Counted from the stretch's first letter, positions 1-10,246 are shown. The stretch is 64,000 nucleotides of DNA from Fusobacterium ulcerans (GCF_003019675.1 NZ_CP028105.1:1566282-1630281), one strand, 5' to 3'. Numbers and translations are program-made. Notes: generated from the sequence alone by a model not told the origin.

Positions 1-2
1 TA

Positions 3-281
3 AAAGAATTTAAAAGTGAAAAGGGAGAAAAGAAAATAGTGGTGTTGGATACTATTTTTGATAAAGAGGTAAAAGAAAACTCTGATTTTTATTTTTCTTT
101 TGGAGATGAAAAAATGGGAGAGATGGAAGAGGTAGTTGCTGGACTTGGATATCTTGTATATGGACAATTGATTTCTCTTTTAAAATCATCAAAGCTTGGA
201 ATAAATCCAGATAACCCTTGTCCTACAGGGGAAGTAAACAGAGTGGTTAAAGGTGTAATTATCCATAACTATGAGAAATAA
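3..281 (+). CDS. C-terminal end of AgaS-like SIS-domain sugar-phosphate isomerase (partial)
   Basis: The reading frame is open to the left edge of the window, so only the last 92 or so residues are present and the start is missing. The tail ending in NPDNPCPTGEVNRVVKGV is typical of the AgaS family of SIS-domain isomerases/deaminases, which convert galactosamine-6-phosphate to tagatose-6-phosphate in N-acetylgalactosamine catabolism. The next two genes are a tagatose-bisphosphate-type aldolase and a PfkB sugar-phosphate kinase, which are the following steps of that pathway, so context and sequence agree. The internal GTG at 39 is not a needed start. Assignment rests on a short C-terminal stretch, so the exact sugar specificity is inferred. 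Confidence 0.7.
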   Translation, partial: KEFKSEKGEKKIVVLDTIFDKEVKENSDFYFSFGDEKMGEMEEVVAGLGYLVYGQLISLLKSSKLGINPDNPCPTGEVNRVVKGVIIHNYEK

Positions 282-289
282 AATTCTAG

Positions 290-1153
<864 letters not shown>

Positions 1154-1155
1154 TT

Positions 1156-2100
1156 ATGAATAAGATTTTAACAGTTACACTTAATCCTGCAATAGATGTA
1201 AGGTACAATATTGAAAAAATTGAGATGGGAAATATAAACAGAACTACAGCTGTTGAAAAAAATGCTGGAGGAAAGGGAATAAATGTAAGCAGAGTAATAA
1301 AGCAACTGGGAGGAGATATTCTTGCTACTGGAATTGTAGGAGGATATACAGGGAAACTATTTTTATCAAAATTAGATAAAGACAGCATAGAGAATAGTTT
1401 TTTGGAAACTGATTTTGAAACGAGAACCTGTATAGCTGCAATTGATAAGAACACAGGAAAAATAACTGAATTTCTTGAATCAGCTGAGGGAAAGGAAAAA
1501 GATTTTGAGAAATTTTTAGAAAAATATATCTCGATTTTAGAAAAAGGAATAAAGTTAGTATGTGGTTCTGGAAGTCTTTTAAAAGGAATAAAAAAAGATT
1601 CCTACAATATTCTTATAAATGAGGCTTCTAAAAGAGGGATAAAATTTATTCTTGATACAAGTGGAGACACTCTTGCAAAAGGGATTGAAGCTGCTCCTTT
1701 TCTTATAAAACCTAATCAAGATGAGCTGGAAGATATGTTTAAGAAAAAATTTGCTACTTTAAATGAAATAGTTGAAGGAGCAAGGGAGATTATAAAAAAA
1801 GGCGTGGAAAATGTGATGGTAACTCTTGGGGGAAATGGAGCAGTGCTCATAACTAAAAATGAAGTCTACAGAGCAACTTTTCCAAAAGTTCAAATAAAAA
1901 ATACTGTAGGGTCAGGAGATTCAACAATTGGAGGATTTGCCTATGGAATTGCTGAAGGAAAAAGTTTAGAAGAAAGTTTTAAACTGGGAGTGGCCTGTGG
2001 AACTACAAATGCAATGCTTGATACAACAGGGAGTATTGATTTAGAAATTCTGGATACTGTATTGAAAAGTATAAAAATAGAAAAAATATTAAATAACTAA
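1156..2100 (+). CDS. PfkB-family sugar-phosphate kinase (tagatose-6-phosphate kinase or 1-phosphofructokinase)
   Basis: A 314-residue ribokinase/PfkB-family kinase. It starts with the LTLNPAIDVRY segment shared by FruK and LacC, has the N-terminal GGKGINVSRVIKQLGG signature, and near the C-terminus the anion-hole/catalytic motif GSGDSTIGGFAYG, whose Asp is the catalytic base. It would phosphorylate tagatose-6-phosphate (or fructose-1-phosphate) with ATP to give the bisphosphate that the adjacent aldolase cleaves. The ATG lies only 2 bases after the aldolase stop, so translation is likely coupled. A hairpin terminator follows at 2121-2168, closing the operon. The context with AgaS favours a LacC-like role, but FruK and LacC cannot be separated by eye. 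Confidence 0.8.
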   Translation: MNKILTVTLNPAIDVRYNIEKIEMGNINRTTAVEKNAGGKGINVSRVIKQLGGDILATGIVGGYTGKLFLSKLDKDSIENSFLETDFETRTCIAAIDKNTGKITEFLESAEGKEKDFEKFLEKYISILEKGIKLVCGSGSLLKGIKKDSYNILINEASKRGIKFILDTSGDTLAKGIEAAPFLIKPNQDELEDMFKKKFATLNEIVEGAREIIKKGVENVMVTLGGNGAVLITKNEVYRATFPKVQIKNTVGSGDSTIGGFAYGIAEGKSLEESFKLGVACGTTNAMLDTTGSIDLEILDTVLKSIKIEKILNN

Positions 2101-2120
2101 AATAAAAAAATATAAAAATA

Positions 2121-2168
2121 GGGTGATCCAAAAGCTGAAATTTAATCTAGCTTCTGACCACCCTTTTT
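2121..2168. terminator. Terminator hairpin shared by convergent genes
   Basis: The outer arms GGGTGATC (2121-2128) and GACCACCC pair with one mismatch. The inner arms AAGCT and AGCTT also pair, and TTTTT follows at 2164-2168. It ends the kinase operon. The out-of-frame tail of the opposing EAL gene reads through this hairpin and stops inside it at 2142-2144. Confidence 0.7.
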
Positions 2169-2310
2169 AAATAAATTAAAAATTTTATTAAAAGTATTTT
2201 TTTCAAACTCAGGGATAGGAATAGGTCTGCTGTACAGATACCCTTGAGCATGATCACAATTTAGAGAAGCAAGGAGAGAATTGACTTCTTCTGTTTCTAT
2301 TCCTTCCCTA
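2142..2310 (-). pseudogene. Frameshifted C-terminal end of the EAL domain
   Basis: On the minus strand, directly after the stop of the large signalling protein, another frame encodes the missing end of an EAL domain: EGIETEEVNSLL, then NCDHAQGYLYSRPIPIPEF, ending at a TAA at 2142-2144. In EAL domains this block normally continues from R-x-V-A-E-G. Here the bases read GTAGGGAAGGA where GTAGCGGAAGGA would restore VAEG, so a single base is missing at about 2303-2310. The piece lost is about 50 residues, including the QGY-x3-P segment of the barrel. It is either a true inactivating mutation or an assembly error in a short G run. Confidence 0.8.
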
Positions 2311-5300
2311 CAGTTCTTACATTCATTTCTTTACACATATTAATAACACTTCTGACAATTATTTTTTTCTCTGAGCTTACCTGTAATTTTTCAACAAGGC
2401 TCCTATCCAATTTTAAAGTGTCAAACTCCAATGTTGTAAATAAGCTGATATTACTGTATTTACTTCCAAAATCATCAAGAGCAATAGTAAAACCAGCATT
2501 TTTTATCTCTTTGCTTATATTTGAAATTATTTTTGTATCTATCTCGCCAATTGTTTCAGTGATTTCTATTTCTATAAGACTTCTTAAAACATTGTATTTT
2601 GCTGCTATTATTTTTAAAGTCTTTACAAAATCAGATTCAAGAAGTGTATTTCTTGAAAAATTAAGAGATATTGGAACTAATTTTTTCCCTTCTGATTTCC
2701 ATCTATGAAGAGTTTTACAAACTTCTTCAAATACAAAGAAATCTATATAACGAATAAGACGTTCTTTTTCAAGCAGAGGAATAAATTTGATAGGAGGAGT
2801 GATCACTCCATCTGAATTAATATGTCTTATTAAAGCTTCTGTTCCAGATAATTTTTTTGTTTTAAGATCTATCATAGGCTGTAAAAATACATGATATTCA
2901 TTATTTTTAATTTCAGCCAATAACTTTTGAAGTAATGCTGGACGATAATGTTTGCTTGTAAAATTTGTGTTTTGGTAATATTTCTGTTTATCAATATACA
3001 TCAATTCTTCAGCATTTTTATGAAGAACATCAAAATCAATTTCATCATCAGCCCATGAATACCCAATTGACAGTCCTCTATTTTCAAAATTTGAAAATTC
3101 TAATTTTATATTATCTATATTTCTTATGAAAGTTTCATTGTCTATATTTTCACAAACAACTAGAAATTCATCACCACTAAGTCTAAAAAGTTTTTCCTCA
3201 GGAAAATATTTTTTAAAAATATGTGCAGTTTTGATAATCATTTCATCTCCAAAAAGAGGGCCATATTTATCATTGAGCTGTTTCAAACCATTGATGTCAG
3301 AAGTTATCAGGCCAAGAGAAGCATAATTATGAAAACTTCTATTCCATTTATATTCTACAAAACTTTTATGATTAGACAATCCAGTGAGCATATCATGGTA
3401 ATCTAAAAAAGAGAATTTATTTTTTAAGATTTCATCTTTTATTTTACTTTCAATAACATAACTTACTAATTCAAAAAATCCTATATTCACAGAAGGGCTT
3501 TCCAGATTATCTAATATTAAATAGAGAGAATCTTGATGAAAAGCTTCAATAGTAACTGAAAAATATGATTGAATATCAAGTTTAACAAAATTGAGATAAT
3601 TAACGATATCATTATTCTTTAATACTTCAATGTCATTAATTTTTATAATTTTTTTATCTTTGTGAAGAATTTCCCAATCTGATCCTTTTCTTATTTTTAA
3701 ATCATTCCAGTGTTTTTTATTAGATGATTTTCCAGGCTGACAATATTCAAAAGCACATATATATTGATGAAGAGATTCATCATATTTCATAATAGAAACA
3801 TGAGCTGCTTTATAATATTTTCCAAGAATGTTAGTCAGGTATTGAAATAAATCATCATTTACAGGTGAATTTTCAGTTGTTCTTTTAAAATCAATTAAAA
3901 TGTTTTCAAGATTATTAAATTTTGCTTCGCTTCTTAAAGTTTCCATGTCTATAATATAATCATTTTTAAGATTTGTTTGAGCAATAGAAGGAACATAAGA
4001 ACATTTTAAGCTTTTATAAATATCTATATTTTTAGTATAAACAATAGCTTCTCTATTGCCACTTATAGGGTTATTAATAATTTTCATATTAATAAGGCAC
4101 CATATTATTTCTTTATTTTCTTTGATAGCACGAAATTCTACTGATTCTTCAAGTTTTCCCATTGCTATATTTTTTATTACATTTTCTTTTGAAAAAGCAT
4201 GTTTTATTTTTTCTTTATCTTCAGGATGCACAAGAGTAAGCATTTTTTTGAAAAAATATGTATATGTATATTCCAAATCTTTATCAAGATATTTTTGCCA
4301 AGTACCAGAAATATTACTTACTTTATCCTCAGAAAGATCTATGTAGGCATATCCCATAGAATCTTCCAATAGGGCTTTCTTTAAAGTTGAGTTGAAAAGA
4401 TTTAAAAATTGAAATTCTTGATGTTCAGTGATATCCTCAACTATTCCGATTACTTTTCTAGTTGGAATACCATTAATGATAATATTGTTTAGTTTTATTT
4501 TTGTCCATTTATATTTTGTATTTTTTAATCTGGTCTTTATTGTACCACAGCTTCTTGGATTTCCATCAAGAACAGAATTATAAAGCTCACGATAAGTTTC
4601 TATATGATCTGGATGAATTTCATTATTTTTTATACGGCTTTCAGGAACATTGTATATAATTCCTGGAATTTCATTTCCAGGTGGGATTCTTAAATGAGTT
4701 AAAGTTTTTGAATCTAAATCATATTCAAAAATAATGCACTTAGTAGAGTTCATTGCAAGTTTAAGTTTTGCCTGATTGAATTTAAGTTTATCTTCAATTG
4801 CTTTACGATCACTGATGTCAATAACAATGGAGTTGATAATATACTCATCTCCTTCTTTGACAAAAACTCCCTTTGTTAAAAGAGATCTGACTTCACCGTT
4901 TTTAGTAGTTATTCTTTTTTCAAATTCAAAATTTTTAAGTTTATTTTCAAAGGCATTTTTTAAAATTGCTTTTACCTTTGAAATATCTTCTGGGAATGTA
5001 ACAGCAATAAGCTTATTTCCAAGAAGTATCTTCATTTCTTCAGGAGTGTATCCATAGAGTTTATAAAAGCCGTCATTACCATAGATCACAGTAAAGTCTT
5101 CATCAAATTTCAGCTTATATACTCCTCCAGGAATATTATCAGTAATAGTTTTTATATTTTGCTGTAATTGTACTTTCTCAGTAATATCAAAACAAATACT
5201 TACAATAACAGGGCCATTTTCTGTTTGTACAAGACGTCCTCTATCTAATACCCATATATATGAGCCATTACTTTTTTTCATTCTGTATTCTACTTCATAT

Positions 5301-5992
5301 TCTTCTTTTAATTTTAATGAAGCTTCAACTACTTTACAAACATGATCTCTGTCTTCAGGATGAATACCGTTTATTACAAGACCACCTGTATCTTCTATAA
5401 ATTCTTCCTGTGATTTATATCCTAATTTTTTTAATAGCTGGTCATTAACAAAATATAGAGGGAAGTTTTCTTTGTAATATCCTCCAATCATTCCACCAGG
5501 GACAGAGGAATTTAAAAGATCAAGTGCAGTGTGCTGAGCATTGAGATGAATATTTCCAATCTTCTTATTAAGATCAAGAAAAATGTTTGAAGCATGAATA
5601 GGAACTGAAACATGGATTGCAGAAAACTTATATCCTTTTTCAGTTTCTTTTATAATTATACTCGCTCTAAAATTTGCAGGGGGTTCATTAGAGTCAGGAC
5701 ACTCTTTTTTTATATTACTGATACAGATAAGTAAAAAAAGATTTTTTGCTATTGTAAAGATTTTTAAATACTCAAAATCATAAGAATAAGAAGAAGGATT
5801 ATTTTCGATTTCTTTAGTAATCATAGTTTTCATTTCTTCAAAATTATGAACAATATCCGTCTCAGTTATTCCGAAAGCAAAAATATCCTTGTCTAAAAAA
5901 GACAAAGTTTTTTGGATATCTCTTTCTTTAAAATAAACAGTATTGAATTGTGTAAAAAAATCTTTGATTTCTTCATGTTTATCAGTATTCAT
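2297..5992 (-). CDS. Multidomain PAS/GAF/GGDEF/EAL cyclic-di-GMP signalling protein, truncated by frameshift
   Basis: A 1231-residue soluble protein with no membrane segment. Domains in order: a SnoaL/NTF2-like N-terminal domain (about 1-150), four PAS-type domains (about 160-280, 280-400, 400-515, 515-650, seen by HPED/FPED and DITE/DISD motifs), a GAF-like region (about 670-850), a GGDEF domain with the signature RLSGDEF near residue 940, and an EAL domain with GTEALIRH near 1053 and ALDDFGSKYSN further on. It should make or degrade cyclic di-GMP, or sense it, in response to small ligands. SGDEF is a common functional variant of GGDEF. The EAL domain is cut before its last helix/strand by a one-base deletion (see 2142-2310), so phosphodiesterase activity is doubtful in this copy. 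AGGGGGA precedes the ATG. Confidence 0.85.
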   Translation of the reverse strand: MNTDKHEEIKDFFTQFNTVYFKERDIQKTLSFLDKDIFAFGITETDIVHNFEEMKTMITKEIENNPSSYSYDFEYLKIFTIAKNLFLLICISNIKKECPDSNEPPANFRASIIIKETEKGYKFSAIHVSVPIHASNIFLDLNKKIGNIHLNAQHTALDLLNSSVPGGMIGGYYKENFPLYFVNDQLLKKLGYKSQEEFIEDTGGLVINGIHPEDRDHVCKVVEASLKLKEEYEVEYRMKKSNGSYIWVLDRGRLVQTENGPVIVSICFDITEKVQLQQNIKTITDNIPGGVYKLKFDEDFTVIYGNDGFYKLYGYTPEEMKILLGNKLIAVTFPEDISKVKAILKNAFENKLKNFEFEKRITTKNGEVRSLLTKGVFVKEGDEYIINSIVIDISDRKAIEDKLKFNQAKLKLAMNSTKCIIFEYDLDSKTLTHLRIPPGNEIPGIIYNVPESRIKNNEIHPDHIETYRELYNSVLDGNPRSCGTIKTRLKNTKYKWTKIKLNNIIINGIPTRKVIGIVEDITEHQEFQFLNLFNSTLKKALLEDSMGYAYIDLSEDKVSNISGTWQKYLDKDLEYTYTYFFKKMLTLVHPEDKEKIKHAFSKENVIKNIAMGKLEESVEFRAIKENKEIIWCLINMKIINNPISGNREAIVYTKNIDIYKSLKCSYVPSIAQTNLKNDYIIDMETLRSEAKFNNLENILIDFKRTTENSPVNDDLFQYLTNILGKYYKAAHVSIMKYDESLHQYICAFEYCQPGKSSNKKHWNDLKIRKGSDWEILHKDKKIIKINDIEVLKNNDIVNYLNFVKLDIQSYFSVTIEAFHQDSLYLILDNLESPSVNIGFFELVSYVIESKIKDEILKNKFSFLDYHDMLTGLSNHKSFVEYKWNRSFHNYASLGLITSDINGLKQLNDKYGPLFGDEMIIKTAHIFKKYFPEEKLFRLSGDEFLVVCENIDNETFIRNIDNIKLEFSNFENRGLSIGYSWADDEIDFDVLHKNAEELMYIDKQKYYQNTNFTSKHYRPALLQKLLAEIKNNEYHVFLQPMIDLKTKKLSGTEALIRHINSDGVITPPIKFIPLLEKERLIRYIDFFVFEEVCKTLHRWKSEGKKLVPISLNFSRNTLLESDFVKTLKIIAAKYNVLRSLIEIEITETIGEIDTKIISNISKEIKNAGFTIALDDFGSKYSNISLFTTLEFDTLKLDRSLVEKLQVSSEKKIIVRSVINMCKEMNVRTVGKE

Positions 5993-6049
5993 AATTCCCC
6001 CTGAACTACTTTAATTTGAGTTATAAATTCACTTATCCAATATAATTTT

Positions 6050-6077
6050 ACTATATATTCTCATTAAAAACAACCAA
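6050..6077 (-). promoter_or_regulatory. Promoter of the GGDEF/EAL gene
   Basis: On the minus strand TTGGTT (6077-6072) and TATAGT (6055-6050) are separated by 16 bases, upstream of the ATG at 5992. Confidence 0.5.
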
Positions 6078-6122
6078 AGATTTCTTTGAATGTAAAAAAT
6101 TTGTTTGAGCTTTAAAAAAATT

Positions 6123-6150
6123 TTGAAAAGAGAGAATAAAATGATACACT
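6123..6150 (+). promoter_or_regulatory. Probable promoter of yqeK-rnr
   Basis: TTGAAA (6123-6128) and TACACT (6145-6150) are 16 bases apart. The TG two bases before the second hexamer suits an extended -10 element. Confidence 0.35.
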
Positions 6151-6216
6151 TAAATTGACGGGAAATAAAAAATATGAAAATTTGTGAAATATATTTGTTT
6201 TGGCGGAGGCAATATT

Positions 6217-6795
6217 ATGCTGGAAGAATTAAGAGACAGAGTCAGAAAAAGAATGAGAGAGAAAAGATATATACATACCTTAGGTGTGGAGGAAAAAGCA
6301 GTTGAATTAGCAGAAAAATATGGAGCTGATATAGAGAAATGCAGAATAGCGGCGATACTGCATGATGTAGCTAAAGAGATGCAAATAGATAAAATGAAAG
6401 ATATATGTCAAAAAAATTTTTCTGAAGAACTTTCAAAAGAAGACATGGAGATAAATGAAATACTTCATGGTTTTGCTGGATGTATAATAGCGAGAGATGA
6501 ATTTGGGATAACAGATGAAGATATTTTAAATGGAATAAAGTATCATACTGTTGGAAAAAGAGGACTCAGCCTTTTAGGCAGAATAATATATATTGCAGAT
6601 GGTATTGAAAAAAACAGAGATTATCCTGCTGTTGATGAAATAAGAAGAGAAGTTGAAAAAGACTTGGACAAAGGGATAATATTAGAAATTGATAGGAAAG
6701 TAGAATATCTCACAGAAAGAAAAGGAAAAATACATAAAAATACTGTAGAGATGAGAGAGTGGCTGAAGAAGAAACAGCCTAAGGAGGAAAAATGA
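6217..6795 (+). CDS. yqeK: YqeK-type HD-domain diadenosine tetraphosphatase
   Basis: An HD-superfamily phosphohydrolase of 192 residues. Members of the YqeK family symmetrically hydrolyse Ap4A to ADP in Gram-positive and related bacteria. The HD motif is in RIAAILHDVAKEM, with further conserved YHT and IIYIADGIEKNRDYP segments that carry the remaining metal ligands. The frame is open further upstream, to a GTG at 6184. The ATG at 6217 is preferred because GGAGG (6205-6209) sits 7 bases before it. The stop overlaps the start of rnr as ATGA, so the two are translationally coupled. Confidence 0.85.
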   Translation: MLEELRDRVRKRMREKRYIHTLGVEEKAVELAEKYGADIEKCRIAAILHDVAKEMQIDKMKDICQKNFSEELSKEDMEINEILHGFAGCIIARDEFGITDEDILNGIKYHTVGKRGLSLLGRIIYIADGIEKNRDYPAVDEIRREVEKDLDKGIILEIDRKVEYLTERKGKIHKNTVEMREWLKKKQPKEEK

Positions 6796-8909
6796 ATTTA
6801 GATAAAGAATTAGAAAGATTGAAACAGCTTATGGATAAAGGAAAAGGATTGAAGCTGGATGAAATAACAAAACTTTTAGGATGGTCTCTTAAAAATAAAA
6901 AAGAAAATAGAGAGATCCTTGATAAATGGATAGAAGATGGAGACCTCATGAGAAATAACAGAGGCAAATATAATATTCCTGAAAATCTTGGATTTGTAAA
7001 AGGAACTTTCAGCATAATAAAAGACAGATTTGCTTTTGTAGATACTGCTGATGAAGGGATATTTATTCCTAAACCTCATTTTAATTCTGCATTAGATGGA
7101 GATACTGTATTGGTAAAAATAACAGCAGGGCTCAATGGAGATAAGAAAAAAGAGGGAGAAGTAGTAAAAGTAATAAGCAGAGAAAGGGATACAATAGTTG
7201 GAATACTCCAAAGAAATGAAAATTTTGGATTTGTAACACCAACTCATTCATTTGGAAAGGATATATATATCCCATACAGAATGATGAAAGATGCTAAAAA
7301 TCAGCAGCTTGTTGTAGTAAAAATAACTTCATGGGGAACTAATGAGAAAAAACCTGAGGGAGAAATAATAGAAGTAATTGGAGATCCGTATAATACTAAT
7401 AATATGATTGAGGCTCTTATTGTAAGAGAAGGAATGTCAGAAACTTTTTCTAAACCTGTATTGATAGAGGCAAGAAATATACCAGTGACTATATCTAAAG
7501 AGGAAATTGCAAAGAGAAAAGACTTGAGAGATCTTCCTATAATAACAATAGATGGAGATGATGCAAAAGACTTAGATGATGCTGTATATGTAAAAAAACT
7601 TCCAAATGGAAACTATAAATTAATAGTAAGTATAGCAGACGTTTCTCACTATATACCAGAGGGATCTATGCTAGATCAGGAAGCTTTCAAAAGAGGAAAC
7701 TCAGTGTATCTAGTAGACAGAGTACTTCCTATGTTTCCTAAAGAAATATCTAATGGAATATGTTCGCTGAACCCTGATGAAGACAAACTTACATTTACAT
7801 GTGAGATGGAGATAGATCAGAATGGTAAGGTAGTAGATTCTGAGACATATAAATCTGTAATAAAAAGTGTAAGAAGAATGACATATACAAATGTCAATAG
7901 GATGATAGCTGGAGAAGAGGAAGCTTTAAAAGAGTATTCAGATATCAAAGATATGGTAATGGAAATGCTTGAGCTTTCTAAAATAATAAGACAGGTAAAA
8001 TATAACAGAGGAAGCATAGACTTTGACCTTCCAGAGATAAAACTGATACTTGATGAAGATGGAAAAGTAAAATATATCAAGAATAGAGAAAGAGGAGAAT
8101 CTGAAAGAATAATAGAAGATTTTATGATAGCTGCTAATGAAACTGTAGCTGAAAAGCTTTTCTGGATGGAGATTCCATCAGTGTATAGAACACATGAGAA
8201 ACCAGATCCTGAAAGAATAAAAAATCTGAATGAAACATTGAGTAAATTTAAATATAGAATACATTCTTTAGATGAAATACACCCTAAAAAATTCCAAAAA
8301 ATAATAGAAGATTCAAAGGAAAGAGGAATAAATCTTCTTGTGCATAAGCTTATTCTTATGGCATTGAAACAAGCAAGATATACAGTGGATAATTTAGGGC
8401 ACTTTGGACTGGCTTCTGGATATTATACACATTTTACTTCACCAATCAGAAGATATGCAGATTTAACTGTTCATAGAATATTGAATTCTGTACTTCATGG
8501 ATATCCAAGCAAAAAAGTAATAGCTAAAAATGCTGAAGAGCTTCCACAAATATGTACTCATATATCTAAAACTGAAAGATCAGCTATGAAGATAGAAGAT
8601 GAAAGTATAAAAATTAAACTTGTAGAATATATGATAGATAAAGTTGGAGAAGAGTATGATGCTACAATTGTAGGATTCAGCAATAAAAGAGTATTCTTTG
8701 AAACTGAAGAGCATGTGGAGTGTTTCTGGGATGTAGTAGCAGCTAAGCATTACTATGAATTTGATGATAGAGAATATGTAATGAAAGATATGGATGGTGG
8801 AAAAGTATACAGCATCGGAGATAAATATAAGGTTATTCTGGTGAGAGCAAGTCTTGCAGAACTTGAGATAGAAGTAGTGCCTCAAGTGGCAATGGAAGAG
8901 GGACTATAA
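6792..8909 (+). CDS. rnr: Ribonuclease R
   Basis: A 705-residue 3'-5' exoribonuclease of the RNB family that degrades structured RNA in the cytoplasm. It has an N-terminal winged-helix region (about 1-60), cold-shock OB domains (about 65-225), and the RNB catalytic domain from about 245. That domain carries the cluster TIDGDDAKDLDDAVYV, whose aspartates bind catalytic Mg2+, followed by VSIADVSHYIPEGS. A C-terminal S1-like RNA-binding region spans about 610-700. AAGGAGG at 6781-6787 lies inside the end of yqeK, and the start overlaps its stop. The length is normal for RNase R, and no tmRNA or smpB gene is adjacent. Confidence 0.93.
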   Translation: MNLDKELERLKQLMDKGKGLKLDEITKLLGWSLKNKKENREILDKWIEDGDLMRNNRGKYNIPENLGFVKGTFSIIKDRFAFVDTADEGIFIPKPHFNSALDGDTVLVKITAGLNGDKKKEGEVVKVISRERDTIVGILQRNENFGFVTPTHSFGKDIYIPYRMMKDAKNQQLVVVKITSWGTNEKKPEGEIIEVIGDPYNTNNMIEALIVREGMSETFSKPVLIEARNIPVTISKEEIAKRKDLRDLPIITIDGDDAKDLDDAVYVKKLPNGNYKLIVSIADVSHYIPEGSMLDQEAFKRGNSVYLVDRVLPMFPKEISNGICSLNPDEDKLTFTCEMEIDQNGKVVDSETYKSVIKSVRRMTYTNVNRMIAGEEEALKEYSDIKDMVMEMLELSKIIRQVKYNRGSIDFDLPEIKLILDEDGKVKYIKNRERGESERIIEDFMIAANETVAEKLFWMEIPSVYRTHEKPDPERIKNLNETLSKFKYRIHSLDEIHPKKFQKIIEDSKERGINLLVHKLILMALKQARYTVDNLGHFGLASGYYTHFTSPIRRYADLTVHRILNSVLHGYPSKKVIAKNAEELPQICTHISKTERSAMKIEDESIKIKLVEYMIDKVGEEYDATIVGFSNKRVFFETEEHVECFWDVVAAKHYYEFDDREYVMKDMDGGKVYSIGDKYKVILVRASLAELEIEVVPQVAMEEGL

Positions 8910-8921
8910 GGAGAAAAGTAT

Positions 8922-9914
8922 ATGAGATATACAGCTGATGAAAAACGATATAATGATATGAAATATAGAAAATGCGGAAACAGTGGACTTTATCTTCCAG
9001 TTGTATCTTTAGGACTATGGCAGAATTTTGGTGAAGAAACACCTTTAGATATTCAAAAGAAAAAATTGTTCAAAGCTTTTGATCTGGGCATAACTCATTT
9101 TGACTTGGCCAATAATTATGGAAGACCAGCAGATGGTTCAGCAGAAGAAAATCTTGGAAGAATATTGAAATCTGATTTGAACAGTTATAGAGATGAACTG
9201 ATAATATCTACAAAAGCTGGGTATGATATGTGGCCAGGACCTTATGGAAATGGAGGATCAAGAAAATATATTATGGCGAGCTTAGACCAAAGTCTGAAAA
9301 GAATGGGATTAGAGTATGTAGATATATTCTACCATCATAGACCTGATCCAGATACTCCTTTAGAGGAGTCTATGACAGCCCTTGCTGATATAGTAAAACA
9401 GGGAAAAGCCTTATATGTGGGAATATCTAATTACAAAGCAGAGGAAGCAGAAAAGGCTGTAAAAATACTTAATGATTTAAAAGTTCCCTGTCTTATAAAT
9501 CAAATCAGATATAATATGTTTGAAAGATGGGCAGAGGAAAAACTATTTGAAATATTGGAAAATTCTGGAACTGGGTGTATGTGCTATAGTCCTTTGGCAC
9601 AGGGAGCTTTGACTAACAGATATATCAATGATGTACCTTCTGATTCGAGAGCAGCAAGAACTGGAACTACTATAGCAGAACGTTATCTTGATGAAGAAAA
9701 GCTATTAAGAGTAAGAGAGCTGAATAAAATAGCAGAAGAAAGAAATCAAAGCATGGCACAAATGGCTCTTGCATGGGTATTGAGAAGAAAAGAAATAACA
9801 AGTGTATTAATAGGAGCAAGCAGACCAGAGCAGATAGAGGACAATGTAAAAACTATTCAAAATTTAGAGTTTTCAGAAGATGAAATAGTAAGAATAGAAA
9901 ATATATTGAAATAG
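8922..9914 (+). CDS. Aldo/keto reductase, YghZ-like
   Basis: A 330-residue NADPH-dependent aldo/keto reductase. The start region (ERY-like leader, then MKYRKCGNSGLYLPVVSLGLW) aligns with the YghZ/L-glyceraldehyde-3-phosphate reductase subfamily, which reduces small aldehydes. The catalytic tetrad is visible: Asp61 and Tyr66 in HFDLANNYG, Lys98 in STKAGYDMWPG, and His in FYHHRPD. The C-terminal coenzyme-binding segment LIGASRPEQIEDN is present. It follows rnr by 12 bases with an AAGGAGA site, so it is probably the last gene of the yqeK-rnr operon. A perfect hairpin terminator follows at 9920. The true substrate is not shown by the sequence. Confidence 0.87.
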   Translation: MRYTADEKRYNDMKYRKCGNSGLYLPVVSLGLWQNFGEETPLDIQKKKLFKAFDLGITHFDLANNYGRPADGSAEENLGRILKSDLNSYRDELIISTKAGYDMWPGPYGNGGSRKYIMASLDQSLKRMGLEYVDIFYHHRPDPDTPLEESMTALADIVKQGKALYVGISNYKAEEAEKAVKILNDLKVPCLINQIRYNMFERWAEEKLFEILENSGTGCMCYSPLAQGALTNRYINDVPSDSRAARTGTTIAERYLDEEKLLRVRELNKIAEERNQSMAQMALAWVLRRKEITSVLIGASRPEQIEDNVKTIQNLEFSEDEIVRIENILK

Positions 9915-9919
9915 AATGG

Positions 9920-9950
9920 AGAAGAGAATCAGAAATGATTCTCTTCTTTT
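9920..9950 (+). terminator. Rho-independent terminator after the aldo/keto reductase
   Basis: A perfect 12-bp stem (AGAAGAGAATCA with its complement) around a GAAA loop, followed by a short T run. Confidence 0.85.
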
Positions 9951-9995
9951 GTCTTGGAGGGCAAAAAATATTTGGATTATTAAAGAAGAAAAAAG

Positions 9996-10007
9996 TGTTG
10001 TATAACA
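9996..10007. promoter_or_regulatory. Candidate MocR-regulator box (near-palindromic copy)
   Basis: TGTTGTATAACA is a TGTT-RTAY-AACA near-palindrome. The same core recurs at 10081, 15098, 15149, 15233 and 15256, around the transporter and C-S lyase promoters. The rest of 9951-10080 shows nothing else I recognise. Confidence 0.4.
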
Positions 10008-10080
10008 GTAGTTTTTTTATTATATTTTATTTCAAAATTAATCTCAAAGTGTGACAAAAAGATAAAATAATATGGAAATT

Positions 10081-10095
10081 AAACTGTTGTATATC
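10081..10095 (+). promoter_or_regulatory. Candidate regulator box upstream of the first NhaC gene
   Basis: AAACTGTTGTATATC begins exactly 35 bases before the -35 hexamer at 10116. The matching sequence AAACTGTTATACATC begins exactly 35 bases before the -35 hexamer of the C-S lyase operon at 15268. Same sequence, same strand and same spacing suggest an activator site, most simply for the MocR protein encoded at 13626-15074. Confidence 0.5.
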
Positions 10096-10115
10096 ACTTT
10101 AAATAATTAAGCCTC

Positions 10116-10144
10116 TTGACGAATAGCAGATGACAGATTATATT
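10116..10144 (+). promoter_or_regulatory. Promoter of the NhaC/M20 operon
   Basis: TTGACG (10116-10121) and TATATT (10139-10144) are separated by 17 bases. The leader to the start codon is about 95 bases long and shows no riboswitch I recognise. Confidence 0.65.
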
Positions 10145-10246
10145 CTATATTAGAATAAATGATGGAAAAGAAAATATGTATATATTTAAAATATAATTGA
10201 AGGAAAGGATGCAAGTAAGTATTTTTTATAATAAGGGGGAAAAGTT

